64,000 bases of DNA, taken from NCBI RefSeq assembly GCF_002218065.1, contig NZ_BDUB01000001.1, positions 1,127,567 through 1,191,566 on the forward strand, written 5' to 3'. How positions within the stretch are numbered: position 1 is the first letter of the stretch; each line of letters starts with the position of its first letter. Both the position numbers and the translations under genes were made by a program. The notes under the pieces are model-generated. The model searched no databases. It was not told the DNA's origin and saw only the letters and a list, made by a program, of their open reading frames with translations. Shown piece after piece: positions 47,962 through 56,954 of the stretch. The DNA is from Nodularia sp. NIES-3585 (GTDB taxonomy: Bacteria; Cyanobacteriota; Cyanobacteriia; Cyanobacteriales; Nostocaceae).

Positions 47962-48759
47962 ATGACTGTTAAAACTACGGTTCAACCTACAGCACGTCTG
48001 ATTGAGGTCTTTTCTGCTATTCAAGGGGAAGGACTGAATGTCGGGACACGTCAACTTTTTATTCGCTTTGCTTTTTGTGACTTACGTTGCCACTTTTGCG
48101 ATAGCGCCCACACTTGGAATGCACCCCCTACTTGTCGGATCGAGCGATCGCCTGGATTGCGCGACTTTGAAATTCACTCAAATCCTGTCCCACTACCCAT
48201 TTTAATGCAATGGGTTGAAAGGCAAAATTTACCTTGTCTACACGATAGCATTAGCTTAACTGGCGGCGAACCCCTTCTTCATGCAGCTTTCTTAAAAGTA
48301 TTTTTGCCCCAAGTGCGATCGCTTACTAATTTACCTATATATCTGGAGTCTGGGGGTCATCGCCCTCAACAGTTGGCAATGATTTTACCCTACCTAGATT
48401 CTGTAGGCATGGATTTAAAACTGCCCAGTGTGAGTGGTGAAAGTCTCTGGCAAGAACACACGGAATTTTTACAATTATGCTTTAATTCACATTTAGAAGT
48501 TTTTGTCAAGGTAATTATTTCTGATCATACAGATCCAGCCGAGTTGGAACGTGCAGCAGCAATGGTGGCAGATGTCAGCCCAGATATCCCTGTATTTTTA
48601 CAACCTGTGACACCTTTACCAGCCTCTGAACAACTTACTAAAACGCCTGTACTAGCACCTGCTCCCGAAAAAGTCTTAATATGGCAAGCTTTAATGAAGC
48701 AGTTTCTACCACAGGTTCGGGTTATCCCTCAAACTCATAAAATGTTAAATCAACTGTAA
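47962..48759 (+). CDS. queE: 7-carboxy-7-deazaguanine synthase
   Basis: 265 aa. Radical SAM enzyme of preQ0/queuosine synthesis: it contracts carboxytetrahydropterin to CDG. Cluster motif C39-x3-C43-x2-C46 in FCDLRCHFCDS, preceded by VFSAIQGEGLNVGT (substrate-binding GEG), and SLTGGEPLLH for SAM. No other que gene is in view. Confidence 0.92.
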   Translation: MTVKTTVQPTARLIEVFSAIQGEGLNVGTRQLFIRFAFCDLRCHFCDSAHTWNAPPTCRIERSPGLRDFEIHSNPVPLPILMQWVERQNLPCLHDSISLTGGEPLLHAAFLKVFLPQVRSLTNLPIYLESGGHRPQQLAMILPYLDSVGMDLKLPSVSGESLWQEHTEFLQLCFNSHLEVFVKVIISDHTDPAELERAAAMVADVSPDIPVFLQPVTPLPASEQLTKTPVLAPAPEKVLIWQALMKQFLPQVRVIPQTHKMLNQL

Positions 48760-48803
48760 TGAACCCTGCACTACAGTCGTGCAATGGTAGTTAAATATTT
48801 TTT

Positions 48804-48824
48804 GGGGTGGGTATCTCCCACCCC
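48804..48824. repeat. 8-bp GC-rich hairpin GGGGTGGG/CCCACCCC
   Basis: Between the converging queE and DUF3318 genes; the T-run is on the 5' side on the plus strand and reads as A on the minus strand, so it is not a standard terminator in either direction. Confidence 0.6.
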
Positions 48825-48840
48825 ACCTACTGACTGCATT

Positions 48841-49485
48841 CTACAGTCCAGGTTCATCTGTAGTCCTAGATTTAGTTTTGGCTTTGTTAGCACTGCGTTT
48901 GAGTGCCGAAAGTCGTGCCTCATAGCGAGACCGTTGGCGCTTGCTAGGTGTATTATCAATCATAGTTTTTAAGGCACTACCCAGACTCTTGTAGGCGTTA
49001 GGGAGACTATAACCAAAGCGAGTTGCTAGCGCGATCGCTTTCTCGTCAGCAACCAGCAATTCTCTGATTTGTTTTTCCCCATTATTTTTTTGATACAATC
49101 GCCAGCCGGAGACACCACATAGTGCCAAAGCTAAGACCAGCAATAATCCATCTTGTACCCACAATTCGCCGACAGCACCACCTAACCCAATAGCTAATGC
49201 GGCCATTTCCCAGCCATCTTTGGGAATAGTATCATTTTGAATGCGAGCAACTTCATGCCAAAATAGCAAATTACGCTGATCCATTGCGAGAGCATCCCAT
49301 TTCACCAAGTCAATTTGAATTTCTACTTGGTCTTTACCAATTTCTTCGCAGCGGATCATCGGGGGATTAACCTCGGTCGTACCTTCAACCGTGACCCAAC
49401 TCTGCAATTCTGGCGGTAGTAAGCCTTTTAACCGCCGGAGTTCACTCATTTCCGCCTTGGCAAAGGAGGTTGCGTAGGATGTCAT
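48841..49485 (-). CDS. DUF3318 cyanobacterial membrane-associated protein
   Basis: 214 aa. Starts with an ELRRLKGLLPPELQSWV segment, then a conserved LFWHEVARIQND motif and a hydrophobic stretch (about 92-128, two possible helices), then a basic C-terminal third (KRQRSRYEARLSALKR). Cyanobacterial family of unknown function. The HEVAR motif resembles a metal site but is not HExxH. Confidence 0.75.
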   Translation of the reverse strand: MTSYATSFAKAEMSELRRLKGLLPPELQSWVTVEGTTEVNPPMIRCEEIGKDQVEIQIDLVKWDALAMDQRNLLFWHEVARIQNDTIPKDGWEMAALAIGLGGAVGELWVQDGLLLVLALALCGVSGWRLYQKNNGEKQIRELLVADEKAIALATRFGYSLPNAYKSLGSALKTMIDNTPSKRQRSRYEARLSALKRSANKAKTKSRTTDEPGL

Positions 49486-49554
49486 AAAATCCAGCCCTAG
49501 AAAACTTCAGTATATAGTGAGGGTATCACTTTGGAGTATAGCTATTTCAGTGAT

Positions 49555-49638
49555 GATTCGCCTCACTCGTGGGGAAAACTTCCCCTGCCTCTGCGGTAAC
49601 CAGAGTGGGGATCGAGGTGAATGTATGTGAAGCGAATC
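49555..49638. ncRNA. Candidate structured RNA or palindromic element
   Basis: Outer arms GATTCGCCTCAC (49555-49566) and GTGAAGCGAATC (49627-49638) pair at 11 of 12 positions. Inside sit GGGGAA-AAC-TTCCCC (49571-49585) and CTCTG-CGGTAAC-CAGAG (49589-49605). The CACTCG segment can alternatively pair with CGAGGTG. The strand cannot be told. It may be a small RNA, a 5' leader of the DUF3318 gene (minus strand), or a mobile palindrome. Confidence 0.4.
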
Positions 49639-50255
49639 GCAGCAGCTTTGTTTGATACTATCCCCATTCTTGACCAAATCTTCATAAGTCCATGCCACTT
49701 ATCCGGCAACAGAGGAAAATAGACCATGAATACAAACTGCTCTAGCCTGGCGGCACGATTTCTGATACCTCTGCTTAATTCGTAAATTTATGCCAACTTA
49801 ACTAAGTTTTTACTTATGTATTTACTGGATCTAAAATTTACCTGTAAGATATCAAAATAATCAAGCAATACTTTTATTACCCCAGGCTCTAACAGAAACT
49901 TTTTGCATCTTTAAGATATCCATATAAATCAGGTTGAAAATTTACACTATGTTTTTATACTCTTCATAAACCGCTGTTAATTATTGTTTACAATGTCTTT
50001 GACACATAACTGCTCAGGATTCTACTGAGGTAAAATCGAAAATATACATTTAACACCAGAAAAATATCACAACACGTACAACTAGCTTACTTAAGTAGCC
50101 AAGAGAAAATTTACTGAATCTTTAATGAAAACTCCTGTTATTAGCGAAACTCTAACGAGAAAATTAAATATAGGAGCATCAAACACGGAAACAGTGATTT
50201 TCTCCAAAATATTTTCATTAACCATAAAAACCAGGAAACTTCTGAATAATTTTTT
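49639..50255. other. Long intergenic region upstream of a glycosyltransferase
   Basis: About 620 nt, AT-rich with no coding frame I would support. It probably contains a long 5' leader and promoter of the plus-strand glycosyltransferase. Confidence 0.45.
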
Positions 50256-51527
50256 ATGCGTATTTTAATTTACTCTTACAACTACTATCCAGAACCAATT
50301 GGCATCGCCCCTTTGATGACAGAATTAGCAGAGGGACTAGCCAAGCGTGGACATCAAGTGCGCGTCATCACTGCTATGCCTAACTATCCTGAACGTCAAG
50401 TTTACGAGGGTTACCGGGGTAAGTTGTATTTGAATGAATACAAAAACGATGTTCAAATCCAACGCAGTTATATCTGGATTCGTCCACAACCCAATCTGTT
50501 AGATAGAGTCTTGTTAGATGCTAGTTTTGTGGTGACTAGCTTTTTACCAGCCCTGTTTGGCTGGCGACCAGATGTTATTCTCTCAACATCGCCATCATTA
50601 CCTGTTTGTGTGCCAGCAGCCCTTTTAGGATGGTTACGCGCCTGCCCTGTAGTGTTGAATCTTCAAGATATTTTACCTGAGGCAGCGATTCATGTCGGAC
50701 TGCTAAAAAATAAATTACTGATCAAGATATTTACTGCATTAGAAAAATTTGCTTATCACACAGCCTCCAAAATTAGCGTGATTGCCGATGGATTTGTCGA
50801 AAATTTGGTATCGAAGGGTGTACCACCTGAGAAAATAGAGCAGATTCCTAACTGGGTTGACGTGAATTTTATTCGTCCCTTTTCCCCAGAAAATAATCCT
50901 TTTCGTGCGACACATAACCTGAATGGCAAATTTGTAGCGCTATATTCTGGAAACATTGGATTAACACAAGGTTTAGAAACTGTTGTGAAAGCCGCTTCCC
51001 AGTTGCGCCACGTTCAAGATATTGCCTTTGTGATTGTGGGTGAGGCTAAAGGTTTGCAGCGATTACAAAAGTATTGTTTAAACTACGGCGCAGATAACGT
51101 TTTACTGTTGCCATTTCAACCCCGCAAACAATTGCCACAAATGTTAGCAGCTGCGGATGTTGGTTTGGTAGTGCAGAAGAAAAATGTGGTGTCTTTCAAT
51201 ATGCCATCGAAAATTCAATCGCTACTTGCCAGTGGTAAAGCATTAGTTGCATCTGTACCCGAAAGTGGCACAGCCGCAAAAGCTGTTAGACAAAGTGGTG
51301 GGGGAGTTATTGTGCCTCCAGAAGATTCTCAAGCTTTAGCAAGCGCCATTTTAGATTTATACAACCACCCCGAAAAGGTGAAAGATTTAGGTGTTCACAG
51401 TCGTCAATATGCTATAGAGCAATATGCCTTTGAGCAAGCCTTAAATCATTATGAAGATTTATTTGACTCAGTGATCGCAAATCGTCAAGGAATTGAGTCT
51501 CCAATAGTGACAAAGCAGGAAGTTTGA
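50256..51527 (+). CDS. GT4-family glycosyltransferase (WcaI/WbuB-like)
   Basis: 423 aa. GT-B fold: N-terminal YSYNYYPEPIGIAPLMTELAEGLAKRGHQVRVIT, donor-side VALYSGNIGLTQGLETVVKAA and MPSKIQSLLASGKALVASVPESGTA. The YYPEPIGIAP start is typical of WcaI/WbuB-like enzymes that add fucose or related sugars to lipid-linked glycans. It probably serves exopolysaccharide or glycolipid synthesis; no operon partner is adjacent. Confidence 0.85.
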   Translation: MRILIYSYNYYPEPIGIAPLMTELAEGLAKRGHQVRVITAMPNYPERQVYEGYRGKLYLNEYKNDVQIQRSYIWIRPQPNLLDRVLLDASFVVTSFLPALFGWRPDVILSTSPSLPVCVPAALLGWLRACPVVLNLQDILPEAAIHVGLLKNKLLIKIFTALEKFAYHTASKISVIADGFVENLVSKGVPPEKIEQIPNWVDVNFIRPFSPENNPFRATHNLNGKFVALYSGNIGLTQGLETVVKAASQLRHVQDIAFVIVGEAKGLQRLQKYCLNYGADNVLLLPFQPRKQLPQMLAAADVGLVVQKKNVVSFNMPSKIQSLLASGKALVASVPESGTAAKAVRQSGGGVIVPPEDSQALASAILDLYNHPEKVKDLGVHSRQYAIEQYAFEQALNHYEDLFDSVIANRQGIESPIVTKQEV

Positions 51528-51890
51528 CAATCTTCTGAGTGCAAAATCTCATTAGCGCTCATTTTTATAAAAAATCAGGATATTCTTGGTTCCATAATTC
51601 CGATTGGTTTCTAGATTCCTTGTCCTATCTCAACCAAAAGTGGTCAATGCATATATAGCGATGTAGGGAAATACCTAGAATTATAGATCAAGATTGAGGA
51701 TCAGGTGACTGGGATAGCCGAATGTCTCAGCACCCATATTCGCTATAACTTTTGATATCACCCCATAGACACCTGTTTTTTTGTTAGTATTCAAAAAAAC
51801 CAACACATACACTTGCGATTGAATTTTTTTGGTTTGTAAGTAAGTGATTGGAAAAAATTGTAACACAAGGGATAAAACACCTGAGGTTTA
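51528..51890. other. Intergenic, no gene seen
   Basis: About 360 nt before rsfS. A minus-strand frame exists (51681-51866) but has no family resemblance and a leucine/aromatic composition expected of AT-rich noise. Confidence 0.4.
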
Positions 51891-52352
51891 ATGTCTGATT
51901 ATTTCCAAGGAAATTTCCCATTACAGTCTGTCTCAGAGATCAAGAGTGCGCTTAGAGGACTAGAGTCCCAGACCAAAGAGGTGAGTGATAATTTAGCTTT
52001 GACTGTCGCCGAAGCAGCTTTAGACCGCAAAGCGGATGATATCTTAGTACTTAAGGTAACAGATGTATCTTATCTGGCAGATTATTTTGTGATCATGACT
52101 GGCTACTCTAGGGTACAGGTCAGAGCGATCGCTGAATCAGTTGAAGCTAAGGTACAAACTGATTGGCAACGGCGACCCTTGCAAACAGAAGGCAAAGCCG
52201 ATAGTAGTTGGGTGCTGCTAGATTATGGCGAAGTGATTGTTCACATCATGATGCCCACAGAGAGAGAATTTTATAATTTAGAAGCATTCTGGGTTCATGC
52301 AGAACGCATTTCTCTGAAAAATTCCGATGAGGGCGGGGGTAAGCCACAATGA
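51891..52352 (+). CDS. rsfS: Ribosome silencing factor
   Basis: 153 aa. RsfS/Iojap domain: ALDRKADDILVLKVTDVSYLADYFVIMTGYSRVQVRAIAESVE, GKADSSWVLLDYGEVIVHIMMPTEREFYNLEAFW. Binds L14 on the large subunit and blocks subunit joining in stationary or starved cells. About 40 extra N-terminal residues precede the core. Its stop overlaps the next gene's ATG (ATGA). Confidence 0.93.
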   Translation: MSDYFQGNFPLQSVSEIKSALRGLESQTKEVSDNLALTVAEAALDRKADDILVLKVTDVSYLADYFVIMTGYSRVQVRAIAESVEAKVQTDWQRRPLQTEGKADSSWVLLDYGEVIVHIMMPTEREFYNLEAFWVHAERISLKNSDEGGGKPQ

Positions 52353-52849
52353 TTAGGCCTTCGGTTTCTAATTGTCCAGTTCCGACAGACCAACAACCTC
52401 TGAATGAATACGAAGAGTTAAAAACTTCCTGGCTATTTTGTGATTGCATCTTAGATTGGCGCGACTACATCACGAAAATGCTTTGGATTTGGAGTTTATC
52501 GTGGTTGGTAGCCGGTCCCATAGCAGCAGCTAGTTTTCCCCCACACAAGCAACTCACCCATTTCATCCTCAGTGGTGCAGCCGGGGCGAGTGTCGGGGTA
52601 ATTTTGGTACTAGTACGGTTGTTCTTGGGCTGGCTTTATGTACGCGATCGCCTCTACAATCCCACCGTATTTTATGAAGAGTCAGGTTGGTACGATGGCC
52701 AAACTTGGACGAAGCCGCAGGAAGTAATCATGCGCGATCGCCTAATTGTGTCATACGAAATCAAACCCATTCTCCAGAGGTTAAAATTTACCTCTGCTGC
52801 CTTGGCGGGAATGTTTCTTATTGGTACTATAGTTTGGCAATTGTCATAA
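52349..52849 (+). CDS. CGLD27-family membrane protein
   Basis: 166 aa, two membrane helices (about 45-63 and 75-95) plus a hydrophobic C-terminal anchor. VPTDQQPLNEYEELKTSWLFCDC, YVRDRLYNPTVFYEESGWYDGQTWTKPQEVIMRDRLIV are typical of CGLD27, conserved in the green lineage and diatoms and present in plastids. Role uncertain (reported links to photosynthesis and iron response). Overlaps rsfS by 4 nt, so translation is coupled. Confidence 0.85.
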   Translation: MIRPSVSNCPVPTDQQPLNEYEELKTSWLFCDCILDWRDYITKMLWIWSLSWLVAGPIAAASFPPHKQLTHFILSGAAGASVGVILVLVRLFLGWLYVRDRLYNPTVFYEESGWYDGQTWTKPQEVIMRDRLIVSYEIKPILQRLKFTSAALAGMFLIGTIVWQLS

Positions 52850-53020
52850 ATCCTCATTGGTGATTAGTCATTAAATTACTAAACACCAATGAATAGCGAC
52901 TAACACCGCTGCCTGGGAAATCAAAAGAATTGTCTTCTCGGCTGTTTAGCGGCTCTGCACGGTAGTTTTATAGCCGCCGTGCTGTACTAATTCATAAAAA
53001 AAGGTGATAAATATTAACCC

Positions 53021-53974
53021 ATGACAATGGGAAAACGAACTCAAGCCAAACCCCTGGAAGTCCGGCTACTACGGGAAGGGATTACTGAATCGAGGCATAT
53101 AGTCGAGGCTGTTGTTTGCGACGAACGGGGACGGGTTCTATCCGTTGCCGGCAATTCTGAAACTGCGGCATTTGTGCGTTCAGCACTCAAACCATTTCAG
53201 GCACTCGCCGTCACCACCACAGGCACACTCGAACGCTATAATTTGAGCGATCGCGACTTAGCGATTATTACCAGTTCTCACAAAGGCACAATAGAACAGG
53301 TAAGACAGGCATTTAATATTCTTTGGCGGGCCGACCTTGACCCGACTGCTCTCCAATGCCCGATTCCTGAAGGTAAAAAAAACCCCCTGGAATACAATTG
53401 CTCTGGTAAACACGCGGGAATGTTAGCTGTTTGTCAACAACGACATTGGCCTTTAAATAACTACCTGGAACGCAAGCACCCAGTACAACAGTTAATTTTA
53501 GGCAAAGTCGCAGAACTGTTGCGAATGCCAGCCGAGGAATTTCTCAGCGCTCACGACGACTGCGGCGCACCCACCTATCTCATGCAAATCAGTCAAATGG
53601 CATCTTTGTATGCTCTGTTAGCCTCTAGTACCAATGTTGATATGGAGCGGATTGTTCGTGCCATGACTCATCATGCTGCTATGGTGGCTGGAGAAGGCGA
53701 ATTTGACACAGAACTGATGCGTTTAGCTCCAGGGGAACTGGTAAGTAAAACTGGTGCCGAAGGAGTCCAATGTATTGGCAGACTAGGTGAAGGCATGGGA
53801 TTGACGATTAAAGTCATGGATGGAGCCAAACGAGCAAAATATGCCGTGGCGATCCACTTACTTCAACAGATGGGTTGGATTAGTCCCAGCGCCGCCGACA
53901 GCCTCTGTGAGAAGTTTATGACTCTAGGAAAATACAAGCGTTTAGAAGTAATTGGAGAATTATCATTTTTATAG
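53021..53974 (+). CDS. Asparaginase (L-asparaginase II family)
   Basis: 317 aa. VRLLREGITESRHIVEAVVCD, ALKPFQALAVTTTG, ITSSHKGT, YNCSGKHAGMLAVC and the SAHDDCGAPTYLM motif identify the asparaginase_II family, which hydrolyses asparagine to aspartate and ammonia. The order rsfS-CGLD27-asparaginase is, as I recall, conserved in many cyanobacteria. The C terminus ends GELSFL just before the tRNA gene. Confidence 0.88.
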   Translation: MTMGKRTQAKPLEVRLLREGITESRHIVEAVVCDERGRVLSVAGNSETAAFVRSALKPFQALAVTTTGTLERYNLSDRDLAIITSSHKGTIEQVRQAFNILWRADLDPTALQCPIPEGKKNPLEYNCSGKHAGMLAVCQQRHWPLNNYLERKHPVQQLILGKVAELLRMPAEEFLSAHDDCGAPTYLMQISQMASLYALLASSTNVDMERIVRAMTHHAAMVAGEGEFDTELMRLAPGELVSKTGAEGVQCIGRLGEGMGLTIKVMDGAKRAKYAVAIHLLQQMGWISPSAADSLCEKFMTLGKYKRLEVIGELSFL

Positions 53975-54022
53975 TTGCCAAATCTGTGACTTTGTGGTTA
54001 TACTATAGAAGTCAAGAGGCGA

Positions 54023-54099
<77 letters not shown>

Positions 54100-54114
54100 A
54101 ATAAAAGATAAGAT

Positions 54115-54156
54115 AAAACCCTGAACAGTGAAAAGTTCGGGGTTTTGTTTGTTTTT
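54115..54156 (+). terminator. Terminator after the initiator tRNA
   Basis: A 12-bp stem, AAAACCCTGAAC/GTTCGGGGTTTT (one G-U), loop AGTGAAAA, then GTTTGTTTTT. Confidence 0.9.
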
Positions 54157-54199
54157 GATCTATTCTGAAAGAGAAACTTGACAAAAAGCGCGGAGAATC

Positions 54200-55642
54200 A
54201 TGGTTGTGAAGTTGCAGCGACCGATTTTGGTGGGAGGATTGGGACTATCCTTTTCCCTGTGGATATTACAAAGCTGGCATGATTCGATAGTGCAGCTAAG
54301 TGAATTTGGTTTATTTAGTGCTTTGGCTGTGGGTGGTGGTTTGTGGTTATTCCAGAAAAATCGCCCGAAAAATAGTTTAGAGCCGCTAGATGGTATTGTT
54401 GTAGATCGAGCAATGGCCGAAAGTGCGATCGCAACAATACAAACCGTAATTAACCAACTGGCTATAGAAGCAGAAAACCACATAGCCTTAGAGACATTAC
54501 AATCACAAGTTGCCCAATTGCTGCCAGAATTAGACAGAGAAGAAATTCAAGTAGCTGTGACTGGTGGTAAATCTGTGGGTAAAAGCACTTTAATTCAAGC
54601 GCTGGAATCTAGCAGTTGGCAAGAAACACAGCCAAAAGTCACTTTCTCGGAAACTCCACCTTTGTTTAGAGAATTGGCTGACAATTCAGATGCAGCTGTT
54701 TTAGCAGCAGTCCAAGAATCCGATTTTGTGCTGTTCTTGACCAACGGTGATTTGACAGACTCAGAATTTCAAAGCTTACAGCAGTTAAAAGCCGCAAATC
54801 AGCCTGCGATTTTAGTTTTCAACAAACAAGACCAGTATTTAGCAGATGAACGTGCTAGTGTTCTGCTGTCATTAAAACAACGAATGGCGGACAATGTAGT
54901 TGCAACGGCGGCTTCTCCCATTCCGATTAAAGTCAGGAAGCATGAAGCTGATGGGACTGTACAAGAGTGGATGGAACAACCAGCCGCAGATATACAGCAG
55001 TTAACACAGCAATTGAGTGAAGTTCTGACACAGCAAAGACAACAACTGGTATGGACAAAGACTTTGAGAACAGCCAAGTTGTTGAAAGCCGAAGCAAAAC
55101 ACTGGCTAAATGAAACTAGATGCGATCGCGCCACCCCAATTATTGAACAATATCAATGGATAACTGCGGCTGCTGCCTTTGCTAACCCAGTCCCAGCCCT
55201 GGATATTCTCGCCACTGCGGCAATTAATGCTCAGATGGTCATGGATTTAGGTAATATATATCAGCAGAAGTTTTCCTGGGAACAAGCGCAAACTGTAGCC
55301 GGAACAATGGGAAGTTTGATGCTGAAACTAGGTTTAGTAGAACTTTCCACAAAAGCTGTAAGTATAGTTCTCAAAACTAACGCCGTCACCTTCGTTGCTG
55401 GTGGTGTAGTGCAGGGTGTTAGTGCAGCTTATCTTACCAGAGTAGCCGGTTTAAGCTTAGTGGAATATTTTGCACAGCAAGAAATAGCCCTAGATTCAGA
55501 AAACGCGTTGAATTTAGACAAATTACGCCAAACTTTGCAAAACGTCTTCCAGAAAAACCAGCAGATGAGTTTTTTGCATGGGTTTGTTCAGCAAGGCGTG
55601 AAGCGTTTATCACCACAACCACAGCCTGAAACTGTAGGATAA
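54200..55642 (+). CDS. Membrane-associated Era-like GTPase (DUF697-type)
   Basis: 480 aa. N-terminal hydrophobic helices (about 8-28 and 36-51), G1 motif GGKSVGKST (about 122-130), G4 NKQD (about 208-211), and a C-terminal DUF697-like helical membrane domain (about 310-440: TAAAAFANPVPALDILATAAINAQMVMDLG, GGVVQGVSAAYLTRVAGLSLVEYF). The G3 DxxG seems eroded. Cyanobacterial and plastid relatives exist; role unknown, probably at the plasma or thylakoid membrane. Confidence 0.8.
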   Translation: MVVKLQRPILVGGLGLSFSLWILQSWHDSIVQLSEFGLFSALAVGGGLWLFQKNRPKNSLEPLDGIVVDRAMAESAIATIQTVINQLAIEAENHIALETLQSQVAQLLPELDREEIQVAVTGGKSVGKSTLIQALESSSWQETQPKVTFSETPPLFRELADNSDAAVLAAVQESDFVLFLTNGDLTDSEFQSLQQLKAANQPAILVFNKQDQYLADERASVLLSLKQRMADNVVATAASPIPIKVRKHEADGTVQEWMEQPAADIQQLTQQLSEVLTQQRQQLVWTKTLRTAKLLKAEAKHWLNETRCDRATPIIEQYQWITAAAAFANPVPALDILATAAINAQMVMDLGNIYQQKFSWEQAQTVAGTMGSLMLKLGLVELSTKAVSIVLKTNAVTFVAGGVVQGVSAAYLTRVAGLSLVEYFAQQEIALDSENALNLDKLRQTLQNVFQKNQQMSFLHGFVQQGVKRLSPQPQPETVG

Positions 55643-55644
55643 TT

Positions 55645-55703
55645 TCGCGCAAAGCCGTTAAGACGCATAATACAAACTTTGCGCCTTTGCGCCTTTGCGT
55701 GAG
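55645..55703. repeat. TTTGCGCC-type repeat
   Basis: CGCAAAG...CTTTGCGCCTTTGCGCC tract, the same dispersed family as 29651-29727 and 10845-10885. The inverted CGCAAAG/CTTTGCG pair can form a stem. Confidence 0.6.
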
Positions 55704-55787
55704 AATAATCTTTAAAAAGCTTTAAAACAAAAAACCAAAGCTTAAAATATAATCTAATAAGATTTTGCTAATATATTCGCTTTTTTA

Positions 55788-56954
55788 ATGAATTTTTCTC
55801 CTCGCATTTTCTCCTTTTTTTCTGGCTCAGGCTTCCTAGATTTAGGCTTTGAAACTAGCGGTTTTAATATTGTTTACGTCAACGAAATATTTAAACCATT
55901 CATGACAGCATATCGCTATTCACGGGAAATCCTGAAACTCCCACAGCCAGAATATGGATATCACGATGGGGAAGCAGCAGACGTAAGCAGACTGATTACA
56001 GGTACAGAAGCAGAACGCCTTTGTGAATTAGTCAAAGATTGTCGCAAGTCTGATAATATTGTGGGCTTTATTGGTGGGCCTCCGTGTCCAGACTTTTCTA
56101 TTGGGGGAAAAAATAAAGGAAAATTAGGAGATAATGGTAGACTTTCAGATTCCTACGTAGAATTAATTTGTCGCAATTTACCAGATTTCTTTTTATTTGA
56201 AAATGTCAAAGGTTTATGGCGGACAAAAAAACACCGTTTATTTTTTGAATCGCTAAAGCAGAAATTAAGCCAAGCAGGCTACATATTAACAGAACGGTTA
56301 ATTAATGCTATTGAATACGGTGTACCCCAGGATAGAGGAAGAATTATTCTTGTTGGGTTCAGAGATGATTTTATCAATGATATTGGAATTAGCCAAATAA
56401 TAGCTGAAAGACATTTTAATTGGCAAAAACAAATTTTATATCCTCAAAAACAGGTCTTTAATTACCCTTGGCAAAAATGCGAAACATTCCAAGAAAATTC
56501 TATAACATCTTGTCCTGAAAGCATACCTCAAGAATTAACAGTTGAATACTGGTTTAGAAAGAATGATGTGTTGCATCATCCTAATGCTCAACACTATTTT
56601 AAACCCAGAGCAGGTATTGTCAGATTTGCTGCTGTTGAGGAAGGTGATGTTTCTAAAAAATCTTTCAAACGTCTGCACAGATGGCGTTATTCACCAACAG
56701 CTTGCTATGGTAATAATGAAGTACATTTACATCCCTACCAAGTCCGGCGCATTTCTGTAGCAGAAGCCTTAGCTATTCAATCTTTGCCTGCAAATTTTGT
56801 ACTTCCAGAGGATATGTCACTCACTAATATGTTTAAAACTATTGGTAATGGTGTACCTTATTTAGCATCAAAGGCATTAGCTCAAACTATTCTCGACTTC
56901 TTAGCAACTGGGGTAAAAAATTTTGTGAGTTTCAATTATATAATTCCATGCTAG
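55788..56954 (+). CDS. Orphan C5-cytosine DNA methyltransferase
   Basis: 388 aa. Motif I FSFFSGSGFLDLGFE, motif IV GGPPCPDFS (catalytic Cys), motif VI LFENVKG, motif VIII GVPQDRGRIILVG, and IX/X near the C terminus (SVAEALAIQSLP, IGNGVPYLASKALA). The target-recognition region lies at about 225-320; specificity cannot be read by eye. No cognate restriction gene is adjacent, so it is probably a solitary epigenetic or protective enzyme. Its 3' end overlaps the convergent bestrophin-like gene by 23 nt. Confidence 0.92.
   Translation: MNFSPRIFSFFSGSGFLDLGFETSGFNIVYVNEIFKPFMTAYRYSREILKLPQPEYGYHDGEAADVSRLITGTEAERLCELVKDCRKSDNIVGFIGGPPCPDFSIGGKNKGKLGDNGRLSDSYVELICRNLPDFFLFENVKGLWRTKKHRLFFESLKQKLSQAGYILTERLINAIEYGVPQDRGRIILVGFRDDFINDIGISQIIAERHFNWQKQILYPQKQVFNYPWQKCETFQENSITSCPESIPQELTVEYWFRKNDVLHHPNAQHYFKPRAGIVRFAAVEEGDVSKKSFKRLHRWRYSPTACYGNNEVHLHPYQVRRISVAEALAIQSLPANFVLPEDMSLTNMFKTIGNGVPYLASKALAQTILDFLATGVKNFVSFNYIIPC

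Noticed and set aside
48804-48824. Terminator between queE and DUF3318
   Set aside because: The U-run is absent 3' of the hairpin on either strand.
49555-49638. 6S RNA
   Set aside because: Too short (84 nt versus about 185) and lacks the single long hairpin with central bubble.
49507-49698. 63-aa minus-strand ORF upstream of DUF3318
   Set aside because: It runs through the palindromic RNA-like element, so its codons are explained by that structure; no motif.
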